From the NCBI GenBank assembly GCA_034008185.1, contig CM067082.1:155069895-155133894 (forward strand): 64,000 nucleotides of DNA. Direction: 5' to 3'. Origin of the DNA: Gorsachius magnificus. Lineage: Eukaryota > Chordata > Aves > Pelecaniformes > Ardeidae. This document shows positions 1 through 12,343 of this stretch, in pieces (positions within the stretch are counted from its first letter, which is position 1; each line of letters starts with the position of its first letter). Position numbers and translations under genes: made by a program. The notes under the pieces were generated by a model, which worked only from the letters and a program-made list of their open reading frames with translations, was not told where the DNA came from and searched no databases.

Positions 1-354
1 GTAGCGCCAATGTTCAGAGCTTGGGGACAATTGCTCCATGTTTAACTTAGTTGTGCTGATCAGCCTTAGCGGAAGCAGAAGCAGGTCCTGGAAAAAGGGA
101 AAAATCATGATTTTCCATTTAAATCTCTAGGCATTTCTTTGTTCACTTGCAGGTAAATTAGATGCCTGGAAAGTTTTTTTCCTAAAGTGTGTTCATTCTT
201 GGCTTCTTTTTGGCAAAGTTGACATCATTAATCTTTTTAAATCAATCCAACTTTGATCTCTAGGCCAGGCCAGCAAGTCGTATTTACCTTTCCGTTACAT
301 AAAGTCCTTTGGACAAGGAAATAATGAGTCATAGAAACAAAGTTCCTGTAGAAA

Positions 355-396
355 AAGGGGAAAAGAAAAAAAAAAGAAAAAAAAAAAGAAAAGAGG
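355..396. repeat. A-rich low-complexity run
   Basis: This is an A-run broken by single G residues. It creates a false minus-strand open frame rich in Phe and Leu. No LINE body lies directly beside it, so I do not call it a retrotransposon tail. Confidence 0.7.
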
Positions 397-773
397 GAGA
401 TTCCTTTTAGCAGGGAATCTAACAAGCTACCAGGCTGGTTTACTGTCTTTAACTTCTCTACTGTTCCAGTGCATCATTAAAAAGCCACAGGTGTCGCTGA
501 AGGCACCTCAGCAGTGTGAAGAACTTTGGGTGGGTTTTCCTGTTCCTGAGGTACTGAAGCCTGATTAACTCCTTCAAAGGGAACGTGACATGAGAGACCC
601 AAGAAATAGGGTGGGGCAGATTCAGAAAGACAGGGGTTTGTATTCCTACTGCTCCTGGAGAATACGAAAGGTGCTTCTGAGGCGATGTAGCAAGGGCCAC
701 TGAAATGTGTTGTCTCCCTGAATTTTCTTCCCTTCTGGGGCTAAGCAGATAGCAGAGCCACAGGTTTTATTTT

Positions 774-788
774 TGTGTGTGTGTGTGT
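774..788. repeat. Short (TG)n microsatellite
   Basis: About seven uninterrupted TG dinucleotides follow a T-rich stretch. It is short enough to be of little consequence. Confidence 0.7.
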
Positions 789-3700
789 ATGGGGATATTG
801 ATTGTCTTTGGGACACTTCATCTGTGCCTTTTACGTAAGAAGTTTGGCTAATATTTGGAGACTGACCGATCTTCCTTAAACATCAGGGAACTCTGTTCCC
901 CAGTGAGCAGTTTTCATCTTATAACTGTCTGAAAATTAAACAACAAAAATCCAAATCTGACCAGTAAGTCCAGCTGTGAGTTCATGCTATCAAGATAATT
1001 AAAAGAACAATTTAATAAGCTTACACAGGATATACTCAAAACACTAGGATGCTAGCAACTTTGGGAAGAGGGCTCCATCAAAGAAGTTATGCATCAGGGA
1101 ACGTGTCTTGGTGTGTTATAACTCTAATGGGTACATTTCTGCCCTGAGTGCCATGTGAACTGGGTCTCTCTTTTAAACCTTCTGTCTGATTGCTTTGAAC
1201 ATCTTATATATACCTGCTTGCTAGTGAAGTAGGAAAATATCTTAAGAGTCTTTCCTTGCATTAAGAAGTCATTTATGCTTTAACCTAGGATGACCGCTGG
1301 TAGCAGAAGGAGTGGAATTAAGGCCCTAATTACAAGAATCCCATGCTGTGGCAGGCACTGATTTTGCTTGCAAGCAATTCTCTCGGAGATCATTTATGTT
1401 TTCAGTTAGCCTGCTGGTGATTAAGGGCAGGTTGGCAGAAGAAGGAACCGAGAAAGAGATCAGGCTGATGAGCTAAATCAATAAACTAACACAGTTGATT
1501 AAAAAAAGGCCTTTGAGGCCCTGATTATTTTTTTTTCTTAGTTTTGTAGAATTTACTATGAAATGTTTCTATTCAACCATTACTATTTTTATGAATTTTT
1601 TTTAAATGCAAGAAATTTAACAATCTTGCTGATTTTTTTTCCCTTCACATCTGCCCTGTGTTTTCAGGAAGTTGATATTTTTATGGCGACGTTACATTTT
1701 CTACTGTATATGTTGACACAGAAGGAAAAAAACCCTTCTGTCATATCCCAACACCATCATAGCTACAGCATTATACCGCAAAAATGGATTGTCACAGTAT
1801 ATTTCCTTCCTCAGTGAAGTCCCCTTCAAGGTGTTGCCTATATATTGCCAGACCTTAAGTTCCCATTGGCACTGAAAGGAAAGTCCTGAGTCCAGACTTG
1901 TCTTCCCCTGTGTCTTCCATATCTTTATTTCTTGCTGAACTGAAACCAAGGAAACTGAAATATATCCAACCAGCACATAATCACGAATGATTTTTCTTTT
2001 TTCCAAAATGAGCCTACATATTTTTGGATTTTGAGTAGCAGAATGGAAAAGCTGAATTAATGTATATGCAGCCCTTACTGACGGACGTACGGATTCAACT
2101 TCTCCTTAGCCCCAGGCAGTGTATTTGTCTTTCTCAGTGCTTTGATGGTACTTTCCATATATGTTGTCTCTCTTGTTGGCAGTTATTGTATCTCCAGCCT
2201 AACATGATTCAGATGCTAGCAGACCTTGAGTCCATCATGTGAAGTGACCATCAAGCAGTTGTTAGCTGCTGTTCCATATGATATGAATTCTTCCAGTTCT
2301 GGAGAGTGACCATCAAAGGAAGACAGAAAGCTACAACAGATATGTTATTAAAGTAACACAGATACCTCCCACACAGTAAAACTGGGTGGGGTGGGGGAAA
2401 CCAGGCCCAATCAATGTCTTATTTTTTAAAATTATTTTTGGAAGATTTTGATCCATTTACATGTTATTTTTGAAAAATAGAGTTGGGGGAAAAATAGACA
2501 TTTTCTATCCAAAAATTATGGGGGATAAGTGTCATCCTCTCACATGAATGGAATGAATGAGGAATATTGAAGGACATATTTCAGCTCTTTGTTTTACACA
2601 ATAGTAACAGTTTTGTAGGACGGATAATATCTGGATGCAAGGTCTTTAGGGAAATGCAGTAGTATTTATTATCCCAGCTGTAATGAAGACAGATGGAAGC
2701 TTGTCTATTTTTTCCAGCTGTATCAGCTGCAGATACTGAATGCTGGAAGGGAACTTGTCTAATTCTTGTGTCCTTTTCCTATATTTTTGAAACAGACTAC
2801 TGTGTTAAATGAACTCCTGGTCTGAACATGTATGTTCTTATGGCCCCCCTTGAAGGTCTTATTTGATGTATGCAGACAGACAAATCCAGGCATCCTTGAA
2901 AGCACGCATATGTCTAAGATAACCGGTTAGATCAGTGTGTTTTCAATAAACTCCAGTGCTACCGTGTGCTAAACATAATTGCGTCTCTCCATTTTGAAAC
3001 CTGGGTGTTGAGGTCCTTCTCCTTACTAGGTCAAATCTAAACACACATGTCTGGAGAGGACTGATGCAGCAGTCATTCTGTCTTTGCTGGAGGATGGTGA
3101 GGTCCGTCTTTGTCAAATCTGTACAACTATTCAGTGAAATCTTTCTGAGTGCTAATTTTCTCTTGCACTAGCCCAGACAGCACAATTCCTCCAGCCAAGC
3201 CCAGCAACTCAGCAATCCACAACAGGATGTATCTGGTGACTGCTTCGTAGTCATCACAGAGGGGTTTTCCTCATTATCCTCAAAGCCTCAAAGACAGGCT
3301 TCCAACAGCTTAAACTGATCATGAAATTTGAAGCACCTTAGGAGGAAGTCAGAAGGTCCCAAGCCTCATCACCTTTTCATGAGATAAGAGCAGAATTTAT
3401 TGTTTAAACGTGTGCCTTCAACCCTCATTTTGAAGACAAAGTTGAATAAGAACTTTTTGGGCTGAAAAAGATGTTCAGCAGATTCATTAGAGTCCTCATG
3501 CTGTGTGCCTGCACAGAAATCCACAGTGGGGATTTTGATGGCTATGCCCAAAAGTTGCAGGGATGGACGTATGTCAGCTTGGCCTGAGTGCCAAAAGGCA
3601 CATGTAGGAGAAACCGACCAGATCCTTTAAAAAGTAGAGGCTTTTTTTCTGGTTTACAACTTCTAATAGCTAAATATTCCTGTCTTGTTACTATTGCCTT

Positions 3701-5654
3701 GATAATAAATAGCCGACACTGTTTCTGTTTTGTACAATGTTGTTCTCTTAAACGTCTGTTGCTTTATAAGCACACAGAAGTCTACTACAGATTTTTTCTG
3801 TTGCCATCACTAGTTAAAAAACATTAGAGCTACTGATAATGGCTATGTCCTTTTGTTTTGCTCTCATTCAGATAATTCCTGCTACTGTGCCTTTTGCTTT
3901 GCAGCATCCCATCTGGTGACCCAGATTAGCTGGCTTTCTCCCAGGTTTATCTTGCTTCTGCCTCACTTGCCTAAAATATCCGGTTATTGTAAGAGCATTG
4001 TCTCTTCCAAATGCAAAGAGCAGGCTTTTGCTGAGGGCTGCAGTAACTTTCAAGGACTAGCCACATTTTTTTTCCCCCCAGATTAAATCCAGCAGCTCTT
4101 TTAAGAATAATCCTTTCTATCCAACCAAGGGCGGTTAAAAATGAGGAATAACCAGCGGGGATGCAACTGATGCAAGAAGACTCTACACTTGTGCACCATT
4201 TTACTTATATTCAGTTCTGGTGTAAGAAAAATGCATGGATTTGTCTCCGCTGGGTCACTAGCTGAACCTATTCTAAAAGCTAAATGCCTCCCTCAAGGTC
4301 AAACATACAAGGTCAAGCATGAAACAAACTGTTAATGGCCTGTTAATAATCTGTTAGCCTACTAGCACTGTCCGAGGATGCCCACGGGACTCTGAATCCC
4401 TGGGGTGGGTCCAGGGGTGGGTTAGCACAGCCAGCCTTCTAGCCCAGGTTGTTTGGGAGCTGTCAGAGACACACAAGACAAGAAGCAGCATGGGCAACTT
4501 ATGACTACATTTAGAGCCTTATGGTCTCTGAGGCAAAATCAGAAAGGAATCCTGTAAAGGAGCCACTAAAGTGAGAAATAAAGGCTTACCAGGACTGGTT
4601 GAGGCTCCTTGTAGTATGTCAGTGCAGGAAAAGTGTTTGACACTAGTGTCCACGGTGCTTTAGAATATAAATAATGATATTAAGGAAGGATTAGGCTGAT
4701 AGTTTGTGCCTGTCTCCTAGTAAGAGTGAGGGAGGGACAGTAATGATTTACACCCTACCATTGCAATGTGGACACTCTCTCTTTAATTCAGTAGACGGCT
4801 TCAAAACAAGCAGCCTTAAGCAGACATCCACTATTTCACTGCATGCTGAAGTTCAGCCCCCCCATATCCATCTTTGGCACTTACATCCCAGCCTGCTCCT
4901 GCTGTGTGCTGCCATAAATATTTCTCTAACCCCACCATTCTTCTTGCCACCTACTAGCCATCCACTTGCAGATGCTAATGAGAGTTTTGGCTGTGGGGGG
5001 AGAGAGGGCCTGATTTATCAGGTCATTAGGCTTCTCTTAGTGAAGCTCCCTCAGCTACAGGATCTGCTCTATTTAGTGAATTGTCTCCAGGCTTTTGGTC
5101 ATACTGGTTTAAGGCACTTGATATTTTAGGGAGAGGAGGCACATGCTGAGCTAGGAGACAGCTATAATTATGGCTATCGACATACAAAATCTTTCCTGAG
5201 GGTTTTATGGTGGGGAGGAGAGGGGAGGACCCATCAGCTACATATTGTCATAATCATGAGTTCCTTAGCTACCTCATTTAGCCAATGACAGTCTTTGCTG
5301 TCCAGGGGACTTTAATAACATTTAATATCTGCTCTCTTTTTTTTTTTCCCATTAACTTGTTCCATTTGCATCTCTTTTTGATTTTCCCCCCTTATTTACA
5401 AGCTGTATTTGCACCTCTGACCCAGGAATCCTCCACTTGTAGCTCTTCTTTCTGATCTCAAAAGTTTATATTCTGCCCTAGCCAGAGACTGAGCTAGTTT
5501 CCTTCCAGGTTTGGACATGGTTCATATCTGCTTAGCACATTGAAGACACAATAATGAATTAATTATTGTAATTTCTCCATTACTTCTTGAAGAATAGTAT
5601 AAAAATATGAATTGCCTGTTCAGAAGCAAACCTTTGCAATTTTGTGTTTGCTGC

Positions 5655-5687
5655 TTTTTTTTTTTTTTTTTCCTCCCACCCCCCCAG
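5655..5687 (+). repeat. Long poly(T)/C tract ending in AG
   Basis: A run of about 17 T residues passes into a C-rich stretch and ends in CAG. It can be a simple homopolymer. It also has the form of a strong polypyrimidine tract and 3' splice site for the segment that follows at 5688-5776. Confidence 0.6.
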
Positions 5688-5776
5688 AGTATCTGCTGTT
5701 ATGAATACTGCATGTGAGGGCAAAACCCTGTGCGAGAAAGATCCCTAAGGATACAGAGGACTCTGACTTTGAACGG
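5688..5776 (+). other. Candidate noncoding exon (89 nt)
   Basis: The segment sits between a very long T/C tract ending in CAG and a donor of the form CGG|GTAAGA. All three forward frames contain a stop, so it cannot be an internal coding exon. The frame opening GTATCT runs 19 codons before its stop, so it could be a last coding exon or a long noncoding RNA exon. The sites may be accidental, because poly(T) runs are common and GTAAG occurs by chance many times in 64 kb. Confidence 0.15.
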
Positions 5777-7139
5777 GTAAGAGAAAGAAGTCTATGGCTT
5801 TGCCTTAACTTTGCCATCCCTTTTAAAGGACTTTTCTTGGCCCAGGTACCTGGTAAGTTCATAGCATGATGTTAAGTTACCTTACCCAAGTACTTTTGTC
5901 CTCCTGGAGACGAGCACTTACTTTTCTGGAATAAACATGATAGTAACTGCAGGACTTAAATGTTGATAATGAAAGCTACTTCCAATTAAGTGTTCTAGCC
6001 AGTGTCATAGGGCACACAGAAGAAAGAATGATCTATGTGCTATTTTCAGCAAATGGTGTTGTCCTGTCAGCTTCTGCATGGAAAAACAAGTCTGAAGCAA
6101 GCTTTTCTGAAGCTGAGACCAATTAATAAGGGATGTAGAGCTAGCATTAAATTCACGCGAATGATAGGCACTTTTCCTTGCCCACTGGCACATTAAATGA
6201 CTTTCCTTGCACTCTAATTTGGTCCCTAAGTGAGGGCCCTCCTTGGCTTGCTAGTCTTTGTGGCTTGCCTCTGAAACAGCTCCCCTGCATTTCATTTATT
6301 TTGTTTCTTTATATTTCTGTTATTTTTTTTATTTTATTTATCTGAATTTTATTCTACACTTTTGTTTCCTCTTCTGAGATGGTGACCTGCTTGGGAAAGG
6401 GTCACAAGTCTCTGTTCAGCATTTTTTTTGCTTGCTTCTGATTTGCTGTCCCTTAGCATTCACTTTAATTAGTGAATTTGAGCCAGCTTGCAATCGGCTT
6501 GGCTTCTTGTGCAACCTTTAGAAATAGTTTAAGGTTTTCAGAGTTATGTGGACCACAGGTTGAAAAGCATTGTTGAATGTACTTACAACTTGATGGACTG
6601 TTTAATTACACTGAAATGCAAATGTTGACAGAAAATCCACTAATAACCAATGAATATGGCAATAGAATTGAGTACCAACTATTCTGTGATAATGCCCCAG
6701 CAAACAGTTTTCATGCTTGTCCAAACAAAAGCAAGATGCAAGAAAATGCTGAGGAAGATGAAGAACAGAGTTCTTTATCTGTGGCATGTTGCATGGAAGG
6801 AGGGGGAAAGAAGATGAAGAAAGTCCAGTGCAGTGACGTACAATGTGCTTAAAAACTAATTATAACACGTGCTTACTCCTTCTTTGCCCTTCTCCAGTGG
6901 TTTCCACTTGAGGAAGTGAAAGCAGATATTCCCTATGTTTCATTAATGGCACAAGGATTTTAACATTTCAGTAAGAGGTATTTAATTTTTTTTTTTTTTA
7001 TTTAGAAACATTGATCTGTCTTGGGTGATTCACACAATACTTCAAAGATGGATAATGACAATGCCAATCTTTATCTGCTGATCTGCACAGAAATGCATTT
7101 CAAATCTCACACATTTAAAAATGTTACAAAGATAACGTT
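5777..7139. other. Noncoding sequence, no gene seen
   Basis: This is AT-rich sequence with T-runs near 6320-6345 and 6988-7000. Short open frames on both strands around 6577-6852 overlap each other and have no domain character. I see no recognisable mobile element. Confidence 0.55.
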
Positions 7140-7300
7140 ACAAAACCTAAAGGATTTAGGTGCCTAAGCACTCTGGGAATCAAAGGGAGCCAAATATTAG
7201 GTGTGTAAGTCAGTCTGAGATCTACCTAACGACAACTTCACTATGTGTTATGTGCATGATGAGGCACATAAATGCTTTTGAAAATCTGTTTTTCAGTGAC
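7140..7300. repeat. Ancient degenerate interspersed repeat
   Basis: The phrases TTAGGTGCCTAAG, ATTAGGTGTGTAAG and AGGCACATAAATGCTTTTGAAAATC recur in inverted or near-inverted relation. The pattern (T)TAGG.RCCTAA followed by CCTTTGAAAATC resembles an old repeat common in bird and reptile genomes. I cannot name the family. It is highly diverged and has no coding content. Confidence 0.35.
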
Positions 7301-7600
7301 CAGCATCAAAAATCACATCATCAGTGAACAGAAAAGATGGAAAAAATGTTAAGAAGTCATAGTGGCAACTATCTTATAGCTGTGGTAGTCTACAGAGTAG
7401 CAGTACAAGATTTGTAGGCAGAGGGTTTATTTAGGTAGCAATAATATTTGATTAGACTGGATAGTATAATAAGAAAAAATAGAGAAGCTTTTCAGGACTT
7501 CAGTATGCTTTGCTCTACTAAAAATATTAGCTTTATCAACAAACTTTTCTTGCATTAGAAGTCATTATTTCTGTCTTTTGCCTTAATCATGAAAAGATTA

Positions 7601-7704
7601 TTCTTCTCTTCTCTTCTCTTCTCTTCTCTTCTCTTCTCTTCTCTTCTCTCGTCTCGTCTCATCTCGTCTCTTCCCGTCCCTTCCCTTCTCTTCCCTTCTC
7701 ATCC
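7601..7704 (+). repeat. (TTCTC)n pentanucleotide array, decaying into CpG variants
   Basis: Perfect TTCTC units run to about 7648. They then pass through TCTCG, TCTCA, TCCCG and TCCCT variants to about 7704. The plus strand is almost purely pyrimidine over roughly 100 bases, which is a classic substrate for intramolecular triplex (H-DNA) formation. The distal variants contain CpG, unlike the core. Confidence 0.9.
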
Positions 7705-10700
7705 AATGTCAAACTGTGTTATGCCATCAGACTGGAAGAGGACATCTTCTGCATGGTTACAGGTGTGAAAGAATTTCATGCACCTCCTTAGGAACTGGGA
7801 CACAGGGGTTCAGTTTTTTCCTCACACTGACAGGATCTGACCCAGAAGACATACTTGAGTCTCCATGTACTCAGGAATTTTGCGTGGGACCTCTCCTCTC
7901 CCACTGAATCCAAGTAAGGAGTATAAGGGTTATGCAACGAGAACACTAGCTCTAAATTTGATCCAAGTTCCCAAGCCTCATTGATTTCATTATGCTTAGA
8001 AATATTTATTAAATGTCTTCTTTCTTGTATTAGTGAAGGCACAAAGATGGGATTTAAACCAAGCATAGTAAGGCTGTCAGAAAACTGGGCCTGAAAGGTA
8101 AGGTAAGAGAAAAAGAAACTTACTTGTGTGAAAGAATCTGTGGTATGAGCAATTAACATGCCTTTTGATTTGTTTGCCTCTAAGCAGCTGTCACAATCTG
8201 TAAGACAATTATATCCCTTCCCACTGGTGATTTATATCTAGTCAGCCATCCCTAATTAGTGCTTCCTGGAAAACACCAGGAGCCTTGTGCATATACACAG
8301 CTTTCCTGCCCTTGTCAGAAGGAGCATAGCAAAAACCTGAACATCTCTGTGAGGGAGCCACTTCAGCCCCTGACTGATGCAAATTAAAGACAACAGGATG
8401 GATTGTGCTCCTAGACATAACTGTAAAGATCAAAGGACCTTTAAGAAACTGGTGCTGTCTGCCTTGAATAAATCCAGTACTGCCGTGCTGGCCACATTCA
8501 CAGTGGGAACATTATGCTATCTTATGCAAGGAAAGGTTTGGATGGGGATGTATTAGCTTTTTCTCAGACCATCTGAGGTAGCTGGAGAGTAAAGATGAGC
8601 TGTTCAACACTCCTGCCTTTCTCTGGGTCTGAGGAGCAGGAAACTTCAAACTAGGAGCAATTGCTCTGAGTTTAAGTCAAGTAGGTTGGTCAATGAGACA
8701 TTTTGAAAGGAGAGAGCGGTTGATATTTGAGGGGCAGAGGGATGTGACCCAAGTGAGGCTTAGAGAGAGCAGAGACAGAGACAGCTAAACAATTGTCATC
8801 TCCATAAAAACATTGCCGTGCACTTTCTTCTATGAAAGGTAAGAAAGGCCACTTCCATAGAGGGTTCAGTCCTGACAGAAATCAAGTGGAATTTAAATCA
8901 TTCGTGGTCATGTGGATGATACCCATGATTAATTTCACCATGAGGACTACCAATGTGCTTTAGCCCTTTGGCAAAGTTAAGACCCAAAGGACAGCTCTGA
9001 AGTGGTTCCTGAGCAGCATCTGGGTGCCTGGGTTTAAAGCTGCCACCCTGACAACACCTGCACATCTGCCACTTAACCTTAATCTACTTTTCAATGCTGA
9101 AATGCTTCAGGCACCGACACTTATGGGCTGTCTACCTCTGAATATCTCAGTCTTGGCAGTGGTAAGGAGAGTAGTGTCTGTCTTATACTCCCCTTTTCCT
9201 CCTGACAGGCTTCATCTGTTAAACACTTGCTGGAAACACATCGGACACTTCCTAGATTATCCACCATGTGAAATGGTGGCTCAGTTTCACGTTCTTCTAA
9301 AACAGAGCTGTAACTACACAAATGTACCTTTTTCTCCCCTCAATATGAAAGAGTTCATATGGGCATGGCGTGGTTGGTTCCCCACCCTGCCTTGGTGCAT
9401 CTGCTCTTCCCTCCCTGTGGTAAATGCTGCAGCCATGAGGATATGAGCTGAGGAAGCTTCTGTTGCTTTGCTATGCAAACCACTTGCACATTTTTCTCTA
9501 GTACTAAGGACAGTAAGTGTATTGCTGTGTGGTTCTGCTACTCTTGCAAACTTGGAGTGAAGCTTTCAAAGTGCCTTAATAAAAGCCAAAAGCTTTAGCC
9601 CTGAAGTACTTTGGGCTACAGCCCTGTTACGCATGGTTCCTCTGCTTTTTACTTTAAGGGGCAACCTTGTTTGGCCACGAAGCTAAATCCTGAATAAGAA
9701 ATTTGTTTCTTCTTTTACTAGCCTTTTTGACTCTATGTGTCTTTCAAGGCACTTCCCCTGTTTGACTAAAATAATTTTCTCCCCAAACAACGGAGCCAAT
9801 AAAACAACGGAGCTAACTATCATGGTTCTGTCTCTTAACCCTAACTATCTACAGCTGTAATAATATCTACTTTTCCTCTCTGTAATCCTTTACCCATATC
9901 TCCCAGCCTCTACTTCCTAAATACTAGGAAAGTACAACCTGTATGATGGTAAATTCCAAGTTACATATGCATTGATTGGATTGCTCGTGCTTGCAAATTG
10001 GTTGATTAGAGCAAGTGAAATAAATAACAGCGGATCTCATAGGGAGGTTATTTTTCTTCTTCTTGTGCTGTAAGGGGTTTGAGTCTATTCTTTATTCACA
10101 TTTTATTCTTTAAGACTACAATAAGGTAAGATTTATGAGTGTCCACTAAGTGGTTTTAATAGTGCTTGAGAAGTGGCCATGTATTATTGCAGGTTTTTGA
10201 GTGTGGGGTTGTAATAACTGTTGCTCTAAAAGATGTACTCTGACCTTTATATTTTCTGTGTAACTTAATCTGTACATTGCCCGTTTGAGTGTTGGTTGAG
10301 GCATGTAGAAGCTTATATAGTCTAAAGGAGTTTTTGGGAAAGTTGTTACTGGTTTCCACTACCACTCCAGTACGGAATTTTGGGGTTTCAGTCTAGCTTA
10401 TAAACCAAGGCTCTCAGATATCCTTGTACAACTATTCAGATTGCTACAGTACGGTTGTTTTTTTTTTTTTTTCTTCTTCTGGAGGTTGACAGAAAAAATT
10501 ACATATTGTTGGATCTTTTTGGCACTGTAAGTGAAAATACTGACTGTCCCAGGTGAGGCTGCTGTCGGTGAAGATGAATTGAATGAACATGACAGTACAA
10601 ATGGCTCAGAAATCTGAATGCAGTTCTTGTTCTTGCAGGACTTAGTTTATTGCTATTGCTATGCCATTCCCTCTGCCCTCCGCTGGAGCTAACAGCCTCA

Positions 10701-11294
10701 AGAGTTTCTTATTTTACTACACTACAAGTGTCAAACACTTTTTATTTTGAAGCAACTAGTTAACAGTTAAATTGCAGAGGGATTGCAAAATTACACATTT
10801 CTCACCATTTATTAGGCTTGAAATGTGTTACTTCCATTTCAGATCCACTTTGCTTTGCAAAAAGTAGGGAAACATAAGTTGTCAGTCCTTCAGGCCTGGC
10901 TTTTTAAACAAGATTCAGTTGTTTGTTTCTTTCACGAACTTTTTAATGTTAAAAAGCTGAAGTTGCATGTCCTTTTCCTATTGTGTTTTGTCATTCACTT
11001 CAATATTGCTACAGAGATTGGCATCTATCCAAGTAATCTAAACTCAGTTTGATCTTGATAGATTCATTGTTCTATTTACTGAGAGTAACGCTAGGAAAAT
11101 ATTTGTATAGCTTTAATGCATTCTAAGGGGCATGCTGGAACATCCATACAATCTTTATATGGTTTATCAACATTGTCGGTTCTTATCTAATTCCAATGCT
11201 TGCAATACCTCATTATTGAGAGATCTGAGCATTTCAGTCTTGTTTTGACAGCTCTCTTAAGAGATAGGGTCATAATATAGTCTTTCTTCTACAG
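7705..11294. other. Noncoding sequence, no gene seen
   Basis: No transposon is recognised here. A 140-codon open frame at 9024-9446 (+) has no conserved motif and is matched by an antisense open frame, as expected of chance. A 17-bp direct repeat with core ACAACGGAGC lies at 9787-9813, and a poly(T) at 10458-10472. The stretch near 9960-10050 is AT-rich with several homeodomain-like TTGATTAG cores but is otherwise unexplained. Confidence 0.5.
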
Positions 11295-11426
11295 GTGGCC
11301 GAAACCCATAAGATAAAGCCCAGATTTATTAATTTCCTTTTAGTAACGTTTAATCTACTGTGTTTCTCTGATTCAGCTATTCACTCATTTAAGGACCACA
11401 GTCCATTAAGAAGCATGTTCTTAAAG
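11295..11426 (+). other. Candidate internal exon (132 nt, phase 0)
   Basis: An acceptor, TCTTTCTTCTACAG, precedes the segment and a near-consensus donor, AAAG|GTAAGT, follows it. The segment is 44 codons and exactly divisible by three. It is open only in the frame starting GTG GCC GAA; the other two frames stop within ten codons. The predicted peptide is mixed hydrophobic and basic, and I recognise no domain. Roughly 16 GTAAGT hexamers are expected per strand of a window this size, so the pairing could be chance. Confidence 0.18.
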
Positions 11427-12265
11427 GTAAGTAGATTTGCAAAAGATGCAATAGTGAAATATTTACATAGAATTTATTGAAAAGAAGGCTCTAAATCCTG
11501 TTTAAAAAAAAAGTCAAGTATATTTGGGAAATGGGATTTAAATATTTTGATTACTCAGGTCTTATAATACTGCATGAGAAAGCACCATATGTTCTCTTAA
11601 GAACCTGGTCCCAAGTGGCTTGCACAAAACAATGTTGGTAATTCCATTAAAAATAACTGAACCTGAACCTCCAGACTAGACCACTGTCCCAGCCTCTACT
11701 CACATGCACTTATTAAATTGCCCTGGGTGATGAATTTTAGACACTGCAGCAACATGGTATAACTATTCCACTTCAAAAACAGGGAACACAGAAAAACATA
11801 TCAAGCTCTCCTAGTTCCCAGTTCATGTCATCAGGAAGAGTTTTCCTGGTCGCAGTTACTCACTTCCTTCTTCAGAAAATTGCATGGGCTGAAGAAGCTT
11901 TCACTCCTGTCCTTGTGCCTCCAGGTCTGGGCTCTCATGCAAAGTGGGAACATGGAGTATTCCCAGCCATTTTTGCTCTTCAACTGGTAGGTTTTCTAAC
12001 CCTCTCCACACAAAAGACAAGAACCATTCTCTTCCGTAGGAGTCTTGTTGGCAAGTTGGTATCACAGGCTTTTGAAGACCATTACCCTCCTTCGCATTTG
12101 ATGGGGCCTTGGGACAGCAATACAAGAGTACTCCTTAAAAAACCCCAGTAATTAAGTTGAACTTCTGTTGAAATTAATGTTGTGTCAGGGTCAAAGAAAA
12201 AAGGAGCTTTTGCTCCAAGAGCTCATGTCTCACTCAGCTAGAATCTATCATCTTTCTATTCTAAG

Positions 12266-12343
12266 GTGGTTATTGAGGGTCCCTCCAGTTTTGATGGAGA
12301 ACTCCAGAAGGCAATTGATCCCAGGTATGAAGGCTCAAAAAAG
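12266..12343 (+). other. Candidate internal exon (78 nt, phase 0)
   Basis: A pyrimidine-rich acceptor, TCTTTCTATTCTAAG, is followed by 26 codons open in the frame GTG GTT ATT GAG and a good donor, AAAAAAG|GTAGGT. The peptide is hydrophilic and looks more protein-like than most chance frames here, with Glu, Gly, Pro, Asp and Lys well mixed. I do not recognise a family. It lies 839 bases after the candidate at 11295-11426, on the same strand and in the same phase. There is no independent evidence of transcription. Confidence 0.2.

Larger units (their letters stand above)
1..5652. other. Noncoding unique sequence, no gene seen
   Basis: This is AT-rich sequence with stop codons in all frames at short intervals. 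The longest open frame, about 140 codons at 4704-5129 (+), has no recognisable domain, no splice context and a low-complexity composition. I see no CR1 or LTR in it. Minor features are an A/G-rich run at 355-396 and a short (TG)n near 774-788. It is best read as intergenic or intronic DNA. Confidence 0.6.

Noticed and set aside
145..160. CTTGCAG|GTAAAT as a recursive splice (ratchet) site
   Set aside because: The joined acceptor and donor form fits, but the donor is weak (GTAAAT) and such 8-base matches are common. There is no supporting context.
4704..5129. 141-codon plus-strand open frame
   Set aside because: It has no start context, domain or splice sites, and its composition looks like translated noncoding DNA.
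9024..9446. 140-codon plus-strand open frame
   Set aside because: It has no recognisable motif, and an antisense frame overlaps it. Frames of this length are expected by chance in 64 kb.
11825..12151. 108-codon plus-strand open frame near the candidate exons
   Set aside because: It contains no conserved feature, and the minus strand is also open over most of it. There are no matching splice sites at its borders.
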